Counted from the stretch's first letter, positions 1-6,781 are shown. The stretch is DNA of 7,541 nt from an uncultured Anaerolineaceae bacterium (GCA_937890875.1 CALAEB010000423.1:1-7541); one strand, 5' to 3'. The notes: generated by a model from the sequence alone, not told the origin. A program made the numbers and translations.

Positions 1-691
1 GCATTCCGCCGTGCCGGGCCGCTATAACCTCCGGGACGGTTGACATCCCAACAGCGTCTCCGCCGATTAATCGCAGGAAGCGCACTTCGGCTGGCGTTTC
101 ATAAGACGGGCCGCTGACCCACACATAAGTCCCTTCCTGGATCTTTGTTCCGCTCCTCGCGGCCGCTTCGCGGACCCACTGGCAATACTGGCGGTCATAC
201 GCCTGGGACATATCCGGGAAACGGGGACCGATTTCGTCATAATTCGCTCCGCTGAGCGGGTTGGCACCGGAAAAGCCCGCCATCGCGATATGGTCGGTGA
301 TTAGCATAATATCCCCAGCGGCAAAGGTTTTGTTCAATCCGCCCGCAGCGTTGGTTACGATCAGGTTTTTGATCCCAAGGCAGGTCATCACGCGCACAGC
401 GAAAGTCACTTCGTCCGGCGAATACCCTTCGTAAAGGTGGACGCGCCCCTGCAGCGTGAGTACCGGTTTTCCATAAAGCGTCCCGGCAATCAGGCGGCCG
501 GTATGACCGGGAACGGTCGAGACGGGCCATCCCGGGATCGCGTGATAATCCAGTACCAGCGGATTTTCTATCTCAGAAGCCAGTTCGCCGAGTCCGGATC
601 CTAAAATAATGCCAGTCTCAGGCTGCGCCGGCATTTGATCACGGATTATTCCGGCAGCTTTTTCAAAATCGGTATATGCGAATTTTTTCAT
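1..691 (-). CDS. punA: Purine nucleoside phosphorylase (trimeric PunA type), 3' end off window
   Basis: Cytoplasmic enzyme of purine salvage: it splits inosine, guanosine or their deoxy forms with phosphate into base and (deoxy)ribose-1-phosphate. The first 230 codons are visible and open throughout. Family motifs appear in order: phosphate loop GSGLG (31-35), PGHTG (61-65), GRVHLYEGY (82-90) with the phosphate-site His, TNAAGGL (113-119), GPSYETPAE (194-202) with the purine-binding Glu198, and GMSTVPE (215-221) with the ribose-contacting Met216. GPSYET and the His motif separate it from methylthioadenosine phosphorylase, which has different residues there. Family members are usually about 270-280 residues, so some 40-50 residues, including the purine-binding Asn, lie beyond the left edge. 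The loop after ITDH reads AMAGFSGANPL, slightly longer than the common NLTGQNPL form. The ATG at 691 follows GGGGAGG; the ATG at 695 is out of frame. Family assignment is secure; the symbol is by homology only. Confidence 0.95.
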   Translation of the reverse strand, partial: MKKFAYTDFEKAAGIIRDQMPAQPETGIILGSGLGELASEIENPLVLDYHAIPGWPVSTVPGHTGRLIAGTLYGKPVLTLQGRVHLYEGYSPDEVTFAVRVMTCLGIKNLIVTNAAGGLNKTFAAGDIMLITDHIAMAGFSGANPLSGANYDEIGPRFPDMSQAYDRQYCQWVREAAARSGTKIQEGTYVWVSGPSYETPAEVRFLRLIGGDAVGMSTVPEVIAARHGGM

Positions 692-695
692 GCAT

Positions 696-702
696 CCTCC
701 CC
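696..702 (-). promoter_or_regulatory. Ribosome binding site of the nucleoside phosphorylase gene
   Basis: On the minus strand GGGGAGG is followed by the spacer ATGC and then the ATG at 691. A second ATG at 695-693 touches the GGAGG directly and is out of frame with the enzyme, so spacing and frame both select 691 as the start. Confidence 0.75.
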
Positions 703-796
703 GTCGGCAGCATTTCACACAAGCAGAAATAATAGCTTTCATCTATCCGGCCCTCAACGAAAAAGGCCTAAATTCCAAAATGCTTCACGACCTTTA

Positions 797-825
797 ATTA
801 TACAGGATCATCCCGCCGGAATCAG
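797..825 (-). promoter_or_regulatory. Candidate promoter for the nucleoside phosphorylase gene
   Basis: A perfect TATAAT lies at 802-797 on the minus strand, preceded directly by CTG. Seventeen bases upstream is CTGATT (825-820), which matches TTGACA at only three of six positions. A start near 790 would give a leader of about 100 nt. The box lies between palindrome copy 1 and the gene, where a promoter is needed because a terminator separates this gene from the ATPase. Support is the -10 box and its location only. Confidence 0.4.
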
Positions 826-898
826 TGTATTCATCCGGAATTTAAAATTGGAAAAGCTTTTCGGGAAAAAAAGGGACAACAACAGAAAATACCGCTTA

Positions 899-941
899 TT
901 GTGGTTCTATTTTTGCGCTTTGCGCAAAAATAGAACCACAA
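899..941. repeat. Intergenic palindrome, copy 1 (perfect 20-bp arms, TTT loop)
   Basis: The arms 899-918 and 922-941 are perfectly complementary and enclose TTT. The inner 18 bases of the left arm read GTGGTTCTATTTTTGCGC. Related copies lie at 4071-4109, 4284-4332 and 6782-6820. No T-run follows the stem on either strand, and a canonical terminator already lies between it and the ATPase gene, so it is not an ordinary intrinsic terminator. It sits upstream of the candidate promoter of the phosphorylase gene. It could be a REP-like dispersed repeat, a protein-binding site or an RNA-processing element; the sequence does not decide. Confidence 0.85.
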
Positions 942-1004
942 ATATACCATATCTCAAAATGCCGTTCATTCAAAAAATTTCCGCAATTTGAACAGGAGCC
1001 GGGC

Positions 1005-1080
1005 CTGCGCCAGCCCTGCCAGATCGCGCGATAATAATCAGTATCGGCTGGCAGAACGCTTTCAGCCTGCCGGATCGATA
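1005..1080. other. GC-rich segment with nested inverted repeats, function unknown
   Basis: Within an otherwise AT-rich gap this stretch is GC-rich and self-complementary. CTGCCAG (1016-1022) pairs with CTGGCAG (1048-1054), and between them lies the 10-bp palindrome ATCGCGCGAT (1023-1032). It directly adjoins the terminator hairpin at 1087-1112. Read on the plus strand this would be a structured RNA of about 110 nt ending in a T-tract; read on the minus strand it is only sequence beyond the ATPase terminator. No promoter and no known RNA family is recognised, so no function is claimed. Confidence 0.3.
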
Positions 1081-1081
1081 C

Positions 1082-1120
1082 AAAAACAGGCGTCCGATAA
1101 AACCGACGCCTGCTCTTTTT
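1082..1120 (-). terminator. Intrinsic terminator after the calcium ATPase gene
   Basis: CAGGCGTC (1087-1094) and GACGCCTG (1105-1112) form an 8-bp GC-rich stem around a 10-nt loop. On the minus strand the stem is followed at once by TTTTTG, about 85 nt after the ATPase stop, as expected for Rho-independent termination of that gene. On the plus strand it is followed by CTCTTTTT, so it could also stop transcription in the opposite direction. Confidence 0.8.
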
Positions 1121-1195
1121 CAGTTACCCGAACCCGGCGGGAGTGATCACTGTTTCAATCAAGAAAAAGCAGCTTCCCGAAAGGTTCCGCAACAT

Positions 1196-3862
1196 TTATT
1201 GCGGCTGGGTCGTTTTCCGCTGGATCAGTTTGACAAGTTCCACGGCAGGAATGATCAGCACCGCCAACCCCATCGCAACGAAATACTCTTCCAAAGAAAT
1301 CGGTTCAAATTCGAAGGCCTTTGCAAACGGCGGGATAAAAATCACGGCGGATGTGAGCACAAGCGCAAGCAGCATCGCGCCGTAAAGGAACTTATTATGG
1401 TATTTCATGGCAAAGATCGAGTTCCGCTGCGAACGCATGTTGAATGAGTGACAGATTTCCGTCATCGCCATTGTCAGGAACGCCATCGTCATCCCATCCG
1501 CGCTCTGAGTGATTTCCCACACGCCTGATTCCATGTAATGCCCGACGAAATAAGCCGCCAACGTAATAATCGTGGCCAAAACACCCTGATAAGCGATATT
1601 GAATCCCATGCCATTCGCAAACACACCGGCTTTCGGGTCACGCGGTTTCCGTTTCATCAGGTCGCCCTCCGCCCGTTCAAAGCCAAGTGCCAGCGCCGGC
1701 AGCGAATCCGTGATCAGGTTGATCCACAGCAGATAAACCGGTTTGAAAATGGTGAAACCCATCAGCGTAGCGAAAAAAACCGAAAGCACTTCGGAGATAT
1801 TGGAAGATAAAAGATATTGGATCACCTTCAGAATATTGTCGTAAATCCGCCGGCCTTCCTCCACCGCCGCGACAATGGTCGCGAAGTTATCGTCCGCCAG
1901 CACCATGTCCGCCACATTTTTGGTCACATCCGTGCCGGAAATTCCCATCCCGATTCCGATATCGGCGCTCTTGATCGAAGGCGCATCATTGACCCCGTCG
2001 CCGGTCATTGCCGTAACCAGGCCCTTCTTCCGCCAGGTTTTCACAATTCTGACCTTATGTTCCGGCTGAACACGCGCATAAACACTGTATTTTTCGATAT
2101 CTTTGTCGAATTGTTCGTCGCTGATGTCGTTCAGCTGGCTGCCCAGAATGGCTTCCGAGGCATTCTCAATGATTCCGAGCTGTTTCGCGATCGCGACAGC
2201 GGTGTCCTTATGGTCGCCGGTAATCATCACCGGCGTAATCCCGGCTTCCCGGCACTCAATAATCGCGTCAATCACTTCCGGACGGATCGGGTCGATCATC
2301 CCGCTCAATCCCAGGAAGATCAGGTCATTTTCGACGTCTTTCGCCTCATATGACGCCGGAACCGCGTCATATTCCTTCATCGCTCCCGCAAGCACCCGCA
2401 GCGCCTGCTCGGCCATTTTTTTGTTCGCCTGAACAATTTCCTGCCGGATCTCATCGCTCAAGAGGATAATCTCGCCGTTCCGCAGCACTTTGGTGCATTT
2501 CAGCAGAATCTCATCCGGAGCACCCTTGGTATATTGAATGATCTCGCCGTTATCCGATTGATGAACCGTGGACATCATTTTCCGCATGGAATCGAAAGGT
2601 GCTTCGCCGATTCTGGGATAAATCACCTTCAGCGTATTTTTATCCAGAGAGATCTTTTTTGCGTAGTTGACCAGCGCCGCCTCAGTCGGTTCTCCCAACG
2701 CCTCAAATTTTTCTTCGTCACCGAACTTCCCGTTGCTGTTAAGCTCAGCGTCGCTGCAAAGCGCCATTGCCTGGGCCAGCAGCTGATCATCGTCCCCATA
2801 AGTTTGAACAACCGTCATCTTGTTCTGGGTCAAAGTACCGGTCTTATCGGAACAGATCACTTGCGCGGAACCGAGCGTCTCCACCGCGGATAACCGCCGG
2901 ATCACCGCGTTCCGCTGGGACATATTGGTCACGCCGACCGAAAGAACGATGGTGACGACCGCAACCAGCCCTTCCGGAATCGCCGCCACAGCCAGACTGA
3001 CCGCAACCATAAATGTGTCAAGAATTGTTTCACTGGACAGGCTGCCGCTTTTGATCAGGCCGAACAGAAAAACAAAAATTGAAATCCCGATGACCAGTTG
3101 CGTCAAAAACCTGCTCAATTCAGCCAATTTACGCTGAAGCGGCGTAATCTCATCCTCGGCTTCACTCAGCGCCGTAGCAATTTTCCCCATCTCGGTATTC
3201 ATACCGGTCTCGGTGATGACCGCCAGACCGTGTCCGTAGACAATCGTGCTGCCCATGTAGCACATATTTTTCCGATCGCCCAACGGCACATCCTTTATCC
3301 CGTCTTCCAGGCGCAGGATATCGATGAACTTATTCACCGGCACGGATTCTCCGGTCAAAGAGGATTCTTCCGCCTTCATGCTCGCACTGAAAAGGATCCG
3401 TCCGTCTGCCGGGACCGCATCACCGCTCTCCAGATTGATCACATCCCCGACGACCAGATCTTCACTGGGGATGACCGTCTGTTTCCCGTCACGGATCACT
3501 TTGGATGTCGCCGCGGTCATCTTATGCAGCGCTTCAATGGCCTTCTCCGCTTTACTTTCCTGGTAAACGCCAAGAATCGCATTAATGATAACGATGGCCA
3601 AAATAATGAAGACATCCGCAAATGACTCATTCTCAATCGCCGCCATAACGCCGGAGATCGCGGCCGCGGCCAGTAAAAGAATGATCGTCGGATCATTCAG
3701 CTGCACTAAGAATCTTTTGAATAAAGAATCCTTTTCCGGCTCGATCAGTTTATTTTTCCCGTCCGCCGCAAGCCGGTTCTCTGCTTCAGCTTGCGTTAAA
3801 CCGGATAACTGACTGTCCACTTCCGAAAAAACTGCTTCAATGTCTTGGGTATAAAATTTCAT
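1196..3862 (-). CDS. Calcium-translocating P-type ATPase (P2A, SERCA-like)
   Basis: Membrane pump that uses ATP to export Ca2+ from the cytoplasm. The 888-residue chain has the full family order: N-terminal actuator segment (about 5-50), M1-M2 (about 57-100), TGES dephosphorylation loop (170-173), M3-M4 with PEGL (296-299), phosphorylated Asp339 in CSDKTGTLT, KGAPD of the nucleotide domain (446-450), TGDH (548-551), TGDGVNDAP (620-628), then M5-M10 (about 677-879). Calcium ligands of SERCA are all matched: Glu297 in M4, Asn688 and Glu691 in M5 (SSNISE), Asn715, Thr718 and Asp719 in M6 (INLITD), and Glu802 in M8 (MTEIC). This fits Ca2+ better than Na+/K+, Mn2+ or a heavy metal, although transport was not measured. 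The length is usual for bacterial members. The ATG at 3862 has a modest AAGG 8 nt upstream and begins the expected N-terminus. It ends in TAA, followed by its own terminator, and about 1 kb of non-coding DNA precedes it, so it is probably monocistronic. Confidence 0.97.
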   Translation of the reverse strand: MKFYTQDIEAVFSEVDSQLSGLTQAEAENRLAADGKNKLIEPEKDSLFKRFLVQLNDPTIILLLAAAAISGVMAAIENESFADVFIILAIVIINAILGVYQESKAEKAIEALHKMTAATSKVIRDGKQTVIPSEDLVVGDVINLESGDAVPADGRILFSASMKAEESSLTGESVPVNKFIDILRLEDGIKDVPLGDRKNMCYMGSTIVYGHGLAVITETGMNTEMGKIATALSEAEDEITPLQRKLAELSRFLTQLVIGISIFVFLFGLIKSGSLSSETILDTFMVAVSLAVAAIPEGLVAVVTIVLSVGVTNMSQRNAVIRRLSAVETLGSAQVICSDKTGTLTQNKMTVVQTYGDDDQLLAQAMALCSDAELNSNGKFGDEEKFEALGEPTEAALVNYAKKISLDKNTLKVIYPRIGEAPFDSMRKMMSTVHQSDNGEIIQYTKGAPDEILLKCTKVLRNGEIILLSDEIRQEIVQANKKMAEQALRVLAGAMKEYDAVPASYEAKDVENDLIFLGLSGMIDPIRPEVIDAIIECREAGITPVMITGDHKDTAVAIAKQLGIIENASEAILGSQLNDISDEQFDKDIEKYSVYARVQPEHKVRIVKTWRKKGLVTAMTGDGVNDAPSIKSADIGIGMGISGTDVTKNVADMVLADDNFATIVAAVEEGRRIYDNILKVIQYLLSSNISEVLSVFFATLMGFTIFKPVYLLWINLITDSLPALALGFERAEGDLMKRKPRDPKAGVFANGMGFNIAYQGVLATIITLAAYFVGHYMESGVWEITQSADGMTMAFLTMAMTEICHSFNMRSQRNSIFAMKYHNKFLYGAMLLALVLTSAVIFIPPFAKAFEFEPISLEEYFVAMGLAVLIIPAVELVKLIQRKTTQPQ

Positions 3863-4070
3863 CGTCTTTACCTTATTCCTTATAAATTCCTTTGAAACAA
3901 TTTCTTACTTAATAGATTTATCTTCGTTCACCTGCCGAACATCCGACAAATCCTGATGACAAAAAAATTCGTTCAGATCAAACAACGAGCTGTTTCGGGG
4001 AATTTAATGCATTCAATCAGTACAATTCGATTAATCCCAGCAATCTGAAATTAATGGAAAAGTCCCCGTT

Positions 4071-4109
4071 GTTGTCCTGTTTTTGAACTTTGCGCAAGAA
4101 CAAGACAGC
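4071..4109. repeat. Intergenic palindrome, copy 3 (degenerate)
   Basis: The left arm GTTGTCCTGTTTTTGAAC (4071-4088) and right arm GCGCAAGAACAAGACAGC (4092-4109) enclose TTT. Of 18 positions 13 are Watson-Crick pairs, two are G-T and three are mismatches (4077/4103, 4086/4094, 4087/4093). The left arm matches copy 4 at 15 of 18 positions and the right arm keeps the GCGCAAG end seen in copy 1, so it is recognisably the same repeat in a decayed state. Confidence 0.7.
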
Positions 4110-4283
4110 ATTGAGTTTTTCTTTCTTATCCGAAAGAACCTCCCCAATCTGAAATTTCCGGGTTAATCCGCCTGATAATACCGAAAAAGAACCGAATAAA
4201 ACTCTTTTTTTTCAAAAACAAACTCCTGCTGCCGGTCAATTTTATGGTTAAAGTGCCAAAAGACAAATTGTCGAAGCAGTAAC

Positions 4284-4332
4284 TGTTGTTCTGTTTTTTG
4301 TTGGACGAAGCCCAACAAAAAACAGAACAACA
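4284..4332. repeat. Intergenic palindrome, copy 2 (perfect 21-bp arms, 7-nt loop)
   Basis: The arms 4284-4304 and 4312-4332 pair perfectly around the loop ACGAAGC. The outer part, GTTGTTCTGTTTTT, is the shared family sequence; the inner part (TGTTGG) replaces the GCGC end of the other copies. It has no following T-run on either strand. A 62-codon plus-strand frame passes through it only because the hairpin happens to lack stops. It lies between the rluD stop and the ATPase start, downstream of the candidate ATPase promoter if that is real. Confidence 0.8.
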
Positions 4333-4413
4333 AATAACTTCTTTTGAAAAATTTTACCCTTTTGACACCCGAATCATTTTATGTGAAGTGCTTTGTTGTT
4401 TCCATTTCCCGTT

Positions 4414-4442
4414 ATTATACGACGCATGCGCGAATCTATCCA
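4414..4442 (-). promoter_or_regulatory. Candidate promoter for the calcium ATPase gene
   Basis: On the minus strand TGGATA (4442-4437, four of six matches to TTGACA) is followed after exactly 17 bases by a perfect TATAAT (4419-4414). If used, the ATPase message would carry a leader of roughly 545 nt including palindrome copies 2 and 3. Closer to the gene there is only a weak TATAAG at 3884-3879 with no -35. The match is good for its class, but in AT-rich DNA it could be chance. Confidence 0.4.
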
Positions 4443-4536
4443 TCTTTTTTTCTCAGATAGACCGAAATAAGTGAAGAAAAGCGTGCATTTTCATTCCATT
4501 ATTCACGTTTAACAAAGCTATCCCGGCGATGGATAC

Positions 4537-4550
4537 TGTTTTGCAAAACA
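4537..4550. repeat. 14-bp perfect palindrome TGTTTTGCAAAACA
   Basis: This symmetric site lies in the gap between rluD and the ATPase gene, upstream of the candidate ATPase promoter. A further GCAAAAC follows 20 bases after it. Such symmetry would suit a dimeric regulator, but no regulator gene is nearby and only one full copy is visible. Confidence 0.3.
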
Positions 4551-4858
4551 CAAAAAAACTTTTACAAAGCAAAACCGGTTTACCCGCGGAAAAGTTTTTG
4601 GAATTCGGAATATGAAAAAAACGATTCTTTTTCAGTGTTTCATACAGACCAAACCGGCAGATCCGTGATTTGGAATTCGGGGGAACTTATCAAAACAAAG
4701 CGGATTGCGCTGTAACTGCGCGTTCTTTTCTTAAATTCGAGTTGCCGGGCAGTATTCGGAATATGGAAACGGCGTCCCGCCCAACCGGGATTACGATTAA
4801 CGCAACCGTGGGCAGTTCCATCCGTCCCGCTGTTTCCACATTCGGTTTTCGAGAGGAT

Positions 4859-5821
4859 TCAAACTTTTTTCTTCGGCAATTCAAGGAGCAGATCCGCCAA
4901 TTCCTTCGGAAGCGGGGCTTCAAACGTCTTCGGCTCGGAAAAATCGGGCAGTTTCACCGTCAAGCGAAACGCGTGCAAAAAGTGGCGGGACAGGGGAAGT
5001 GAGGCTTTCCGATAGCCGTATAAAACATCCCCGACAATCGGACATTTCAAAAACGCCATATGCACCCGGATTTGATGCGTGCGCCCGGTCAGCGGATGCG
5101 CCTCGATCAGGGTATGATATAAATAACTTTCCTGGGTAAAGTACTCGGTAATGGCTTCCCGGCCCTTCTCCGGAGGAAGCACCGCCATTTTCTGGCGTTT
5201 GAGCGGATCGCGGCCGATCGGGGTCTCGACCCTGCCGGTGGGTGTGGGAGGCGCCCCTTCCACCAGCGCCAAGTAACGCTTATCCGTGCTGCGGCTTTTA
5301 AACTGACGCTGAATAAACGCGTGTGTTTTCTCATCCTTGGCCATCATAATCAGGCCGGATGTATCCCGGTCGAGCCGGTGGACCACGCCCGGGCGAATTT
5401 CCCCGCCGAATCCTTTCAAGTCGTGGCAATGAGCCAATACCGCATGGACGAGCGTGCCGCTTTCATGCCCGGCAGCCGGATGCACAACCATGCCGGCCGG
5501 TTTATTAATGATAATGACGTGGGGATCCTCATAAATGATATCCAGCGGTATTTCTTCCGGGATCAGGGCAGTCACTTTATCCTCAGGGATAAACACATCG
5601 ATCTGCTGCCCGGATAAGACAATCACGCCACCCTTGGAAGCGGTTTTCCCATTCACAAGTACGCGTTCATCACGAATAAACTGCTGCAGGCGGGAACGCG
5701 AATAATCCGGCATCCATTCGACCAGCAAGCGGTCCAGCCGGACAGGTTCAGCCTGCCGGTAGAAAAAGGCCTTTTTTAATCCTTCAGGGTTATTTTCAAC
5801 AATTTCTTTGGAATCCATCAT
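4859..5821 (-). CDS. rluD: RluA-family 23S rRNA pseudouridine synthase (RluD-like)
   Basis: Cytoplasmic enzyme that isomerises uridine to pseudouridine in RNA, by family most likely in helix 69 of 23S rRNA; the exact sites are inferred. The 320-residue protein begins with an S4 RNA-binding domain (about 27-79, RLDRLLVEW to VFIPEDK). The catalytic domain follows (about 95-300) with INKPAGMVVHPAAG (105-118), the active-site motif HRLDRDTSG (148-156) with nucleophilic Asp151, KRYLALVEG (181-189) and LTGRTHQIRVH (244-254). Length and order match complete RluD and B. subtilis YlyB-type proteins. Its ATG (5821-5819) overlaps the lspA stop as ATGA, and only a poor Shine-Dalgarno is visible, which suggests translation coupled to lspA. 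A second ATG follows as codon 2 and could serve instead. It ends in TGA. Membership of the family is certain; RluD rather than RluC specificity is by resemblance. Confidence 0.95.
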   Translation of the reverse strand: MMDSKEIVENNPEGLKKAFFYRQAEPVRLDRLLVEWMPDYSRSRLQQFIRDERVLVNGKTASKGGVIVLSGQQIDVFIPEDKVTALIPEEIPLDIIYEDPHVIIINKPAGMVVHPAAGHESGTLVHAVLAHCHDLKGFGGEIRPGVVHRLDRDTSGLIMMAKDEKTHAFIQRQFKSRSTDKRYLALVEGAPPTPTGRVETPIGRDPLKRQKMAVLPPEKGREAITEYFTQESYLYHTLIEAHPLTGRTHQIRVHMAFLKCPIVGDVLYGYRKASLPLSRHFLHAFRLTVKLPDFSEPKTFEAPLPKELADLLLELPKKKV

Positions 5822-6444
5822 GAGTGACCGGGCAATTCGGGAAGCGCATCATCCGCGCCATCCTCAGCCGTATTTTCTTTCTGACCGGCAGCATTTTCCG
5901 CTTCTTCGGCCTCTTTTTCACCCGGAATAAGACCGGGTTCCGCCGTTTGCGCCGCCACAGATTCTTCCGTTTTATCCTCGGTGATCCACATTCCGATGAT
6001 CAGAATTGCCGCGCCGCAAACAATCGCAATATCCGCAATATTGAATACCGGAAAATTTCCGATCCAGATGAAATCAACCACATACCCTACCTGAGGATTG
6101 ATCCGGTCAATCAGATTCCCCAGCGCACCGCCCAGCTGGAACGCAAGCGCGACCCGCCAGAAGCGTTTATGGTCAATCGTACGGCGGTAAAGCAGGATAA
6201 TCACCACTACGACCGCCAGGCCGATGATTGTAAACAGCCATCCCCGCCCCTGAAACAGACCGAAAGCCACGCCGGTATTCTTCCAGTGAATGATCCGGGC
6301 ATACGGCTCCAGCCATTCCCAGGGCATCCAGGTTTCGCGCAACTGGAGATTGGTCCGAACAATATATTTTGTAATTTGATCCAGAATGATAACAATGCCT
6401 GAAATCAGAACAAGTTCCCAATAAGTTCGCGATTTTTTATTCAA
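5818..6444 (-). CDS. lspA: Lipoprotein signal peptidase (signal peptidase II)
   Basis: Inner-membrane aspartyl protease that removes the signal peptide of prolipoproteins after their cysteine is diacylated. From the proposed start the protein has 208 residues and four membrane segments (about 11-29, 68-86, 97-112 and 134-153). Conserved elements are DQITKYIV (22-29), KNTGVAFGLFQG (55-66), GNLIDRI (109-115) with catalytic Asp113, and FNIADIAIVCG (134-144) with catalytic Asp138. The start is taken as TTG at 6444 because AAGAGGAG (6458-6451) lies 6 nt before it and the protein then begins MNKKSRTYW. The upstream ATG at 6471 has no Shine-Dalgarno and would place that ribosome site inside the gene. 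An alternative TTG at 6447 is one codon earlier. After the last helix comes an acidic tail of about 50 residues that E. coli LspA lacks. The stop overlaps the rluD start by 4 nt. Confidence 0.95.
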   Translation of the reverse strand: MNKKSRTYWELVLISGIVIILDQITKYIVRTNLQLRETWMPWEWLEPYARIIHWKNTGVAFGLFQGRGWLFTIIGLAVVVVIILLYRRTIDHKRFWRVALAFQLGGALGNLIDRINPQVGYVVDFIWIGNFPVFNIADIAIVCGAAILIIGMWITEDKTEESVAAQTAEPGLIPGEKEAEEAENAAGQKENTAEDGADDALPELPGHS

Positions 6445-6450
6445 CAAACG

Positions 6451-6458
6451 CTCCTCTT
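6451..6458 (-). promoter_or_regulatory. Ribosome binding site that fixes the lspA start at TTG
   Basis: On the minus strand AAGAGGAG is followed by CGTTTG and then TTG AAT AAA AAA. The six-base gap to the TTG at 6444 is ideal. It lies inside the longer frame that would begin at the ATG at 6471, which itself is preceded by TTATGGAAA without a usable Shine-Dalgarno. Confidence 0.75.
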
Positions 6459-6671
6459 CAAACAGGTACATTTTCCATAAAAAACAATCATTTCTTTCGG
6501 AAGGTGCACTTCAATCCGCCCAGGAATTCGAAATATGGCGAGCCTTTTCGAACTTCGAATAGCCGCGGTCCGCCACATTTCTTTTTTATGAAACGAGCGG
6601 CAGCGTCCGGCAGTGTTTCTTTTTTTTCAGGGCCCAATCCGGCAGCATTAAAATTTCCAGCCCAGAATCTG

Positions 6672-6680
6672 ATTATAACA
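6672..6680 (-). promoter_or_regulatory. Candidate extended -10 promoter for lspA-rluD
   Basis: The minus strand reads TGTTATAAT, an exact extended -10 element (TG, one base, TATAAT). No -35 resembling TTGACA is present at 16-18 bases, which extended -10 promoters can do without. Transcription would start near 6665, leaving a leader of about 220 nt before the lspA TTG. Confidence 0.45.
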
Positions 6681-6781
6681 AAAGAAATTAAAAGGCACCC
6701 CAATACCATACCGCAGCGGCAATGCAAAATACGGGAATCTTATTATGGGGATCTTATTATTCAAATCATACAGAGAGACTT

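Larger units (their letters stand above)
3863..4858. other. Long AT-rich intergenic region without a supported gene
   Basis: Nearly 1 kb separates the rluD stop from the ATPase start. Open frames here are short, lack a Shine-Dalgarno and recognisable domains, or run antisense into rluD or through a palindrome. It holds palindromes at 4071-4109 and 4284-4332, a candidate promoter at 4414-4442, a 14-bp symmetric site at 4537-4550, a 12-base direct repeat (CAATCTGAAATT at 4041-4052 and 4145-4156) and three copies of a motif around ATTCGGAATATG or GGAATTCGG. No T-tract hairpin for the rluD end was found. It may be ATPase leader plus repeat debris, or decayed sequence. Confidence 0.6.

Noticed and set aside
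692..796. Purine riboswitch in the phosphorylase leader
   Set aside because: The leader is only about 100 nt and shows no recognisable three-way junction or conserved purine aptamer loops.
899..941. Palindrome copies as canonical Rho-independent terminators
   Set aside because: Neither strand has a T-run directly after the stems, distances to upstream stops vary widely, and copy 1 lies beyond a proper terminator.
635..991. Plus-strand open frame of 118 codons
   Set aside because: It overlaps the start of the phosphorylase gene antisense, runs through palindrome copy 1 and shows no domain or ribosome site.
1817..2353. Long plus-strand open frame antisense to the ATPase (also 3098-3625 and others)
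   Set aside because: These are shadows of the ATPase reading frame; the protein sequences are low in recognisable structure while the ATPase motifs are all intact.
4362..4384. Plus-strand TTGACA resembling a -35 box
   Set aside because: No -10 box is found 16-18 bases downstream, and no plus-strand gene follows.
4286..4474. Plus-strand frame of 62 codons starting in palindrome copy 2
   Set aside because: The first third is the hairpin itself, there is no Shine-Dalgarno, and the protein has no recognisable feature.
4670..5002. Plus-strand frame of 110 codons entering rluD from its 3' side
   Set aside because: Most of its second half is antisense to a conserved rluD C-terminus; no ribosome site or domain.
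6488..6727. Minus-strand frame of about 79 codons upstream of lspA with a hydrophobic N-terminus
   Set aside because: It opens with TTG without a Shine-Dalgarno, contains the repeated GAATTC motif as codons, and no family is recognised. It cannot be excluded without homologues.
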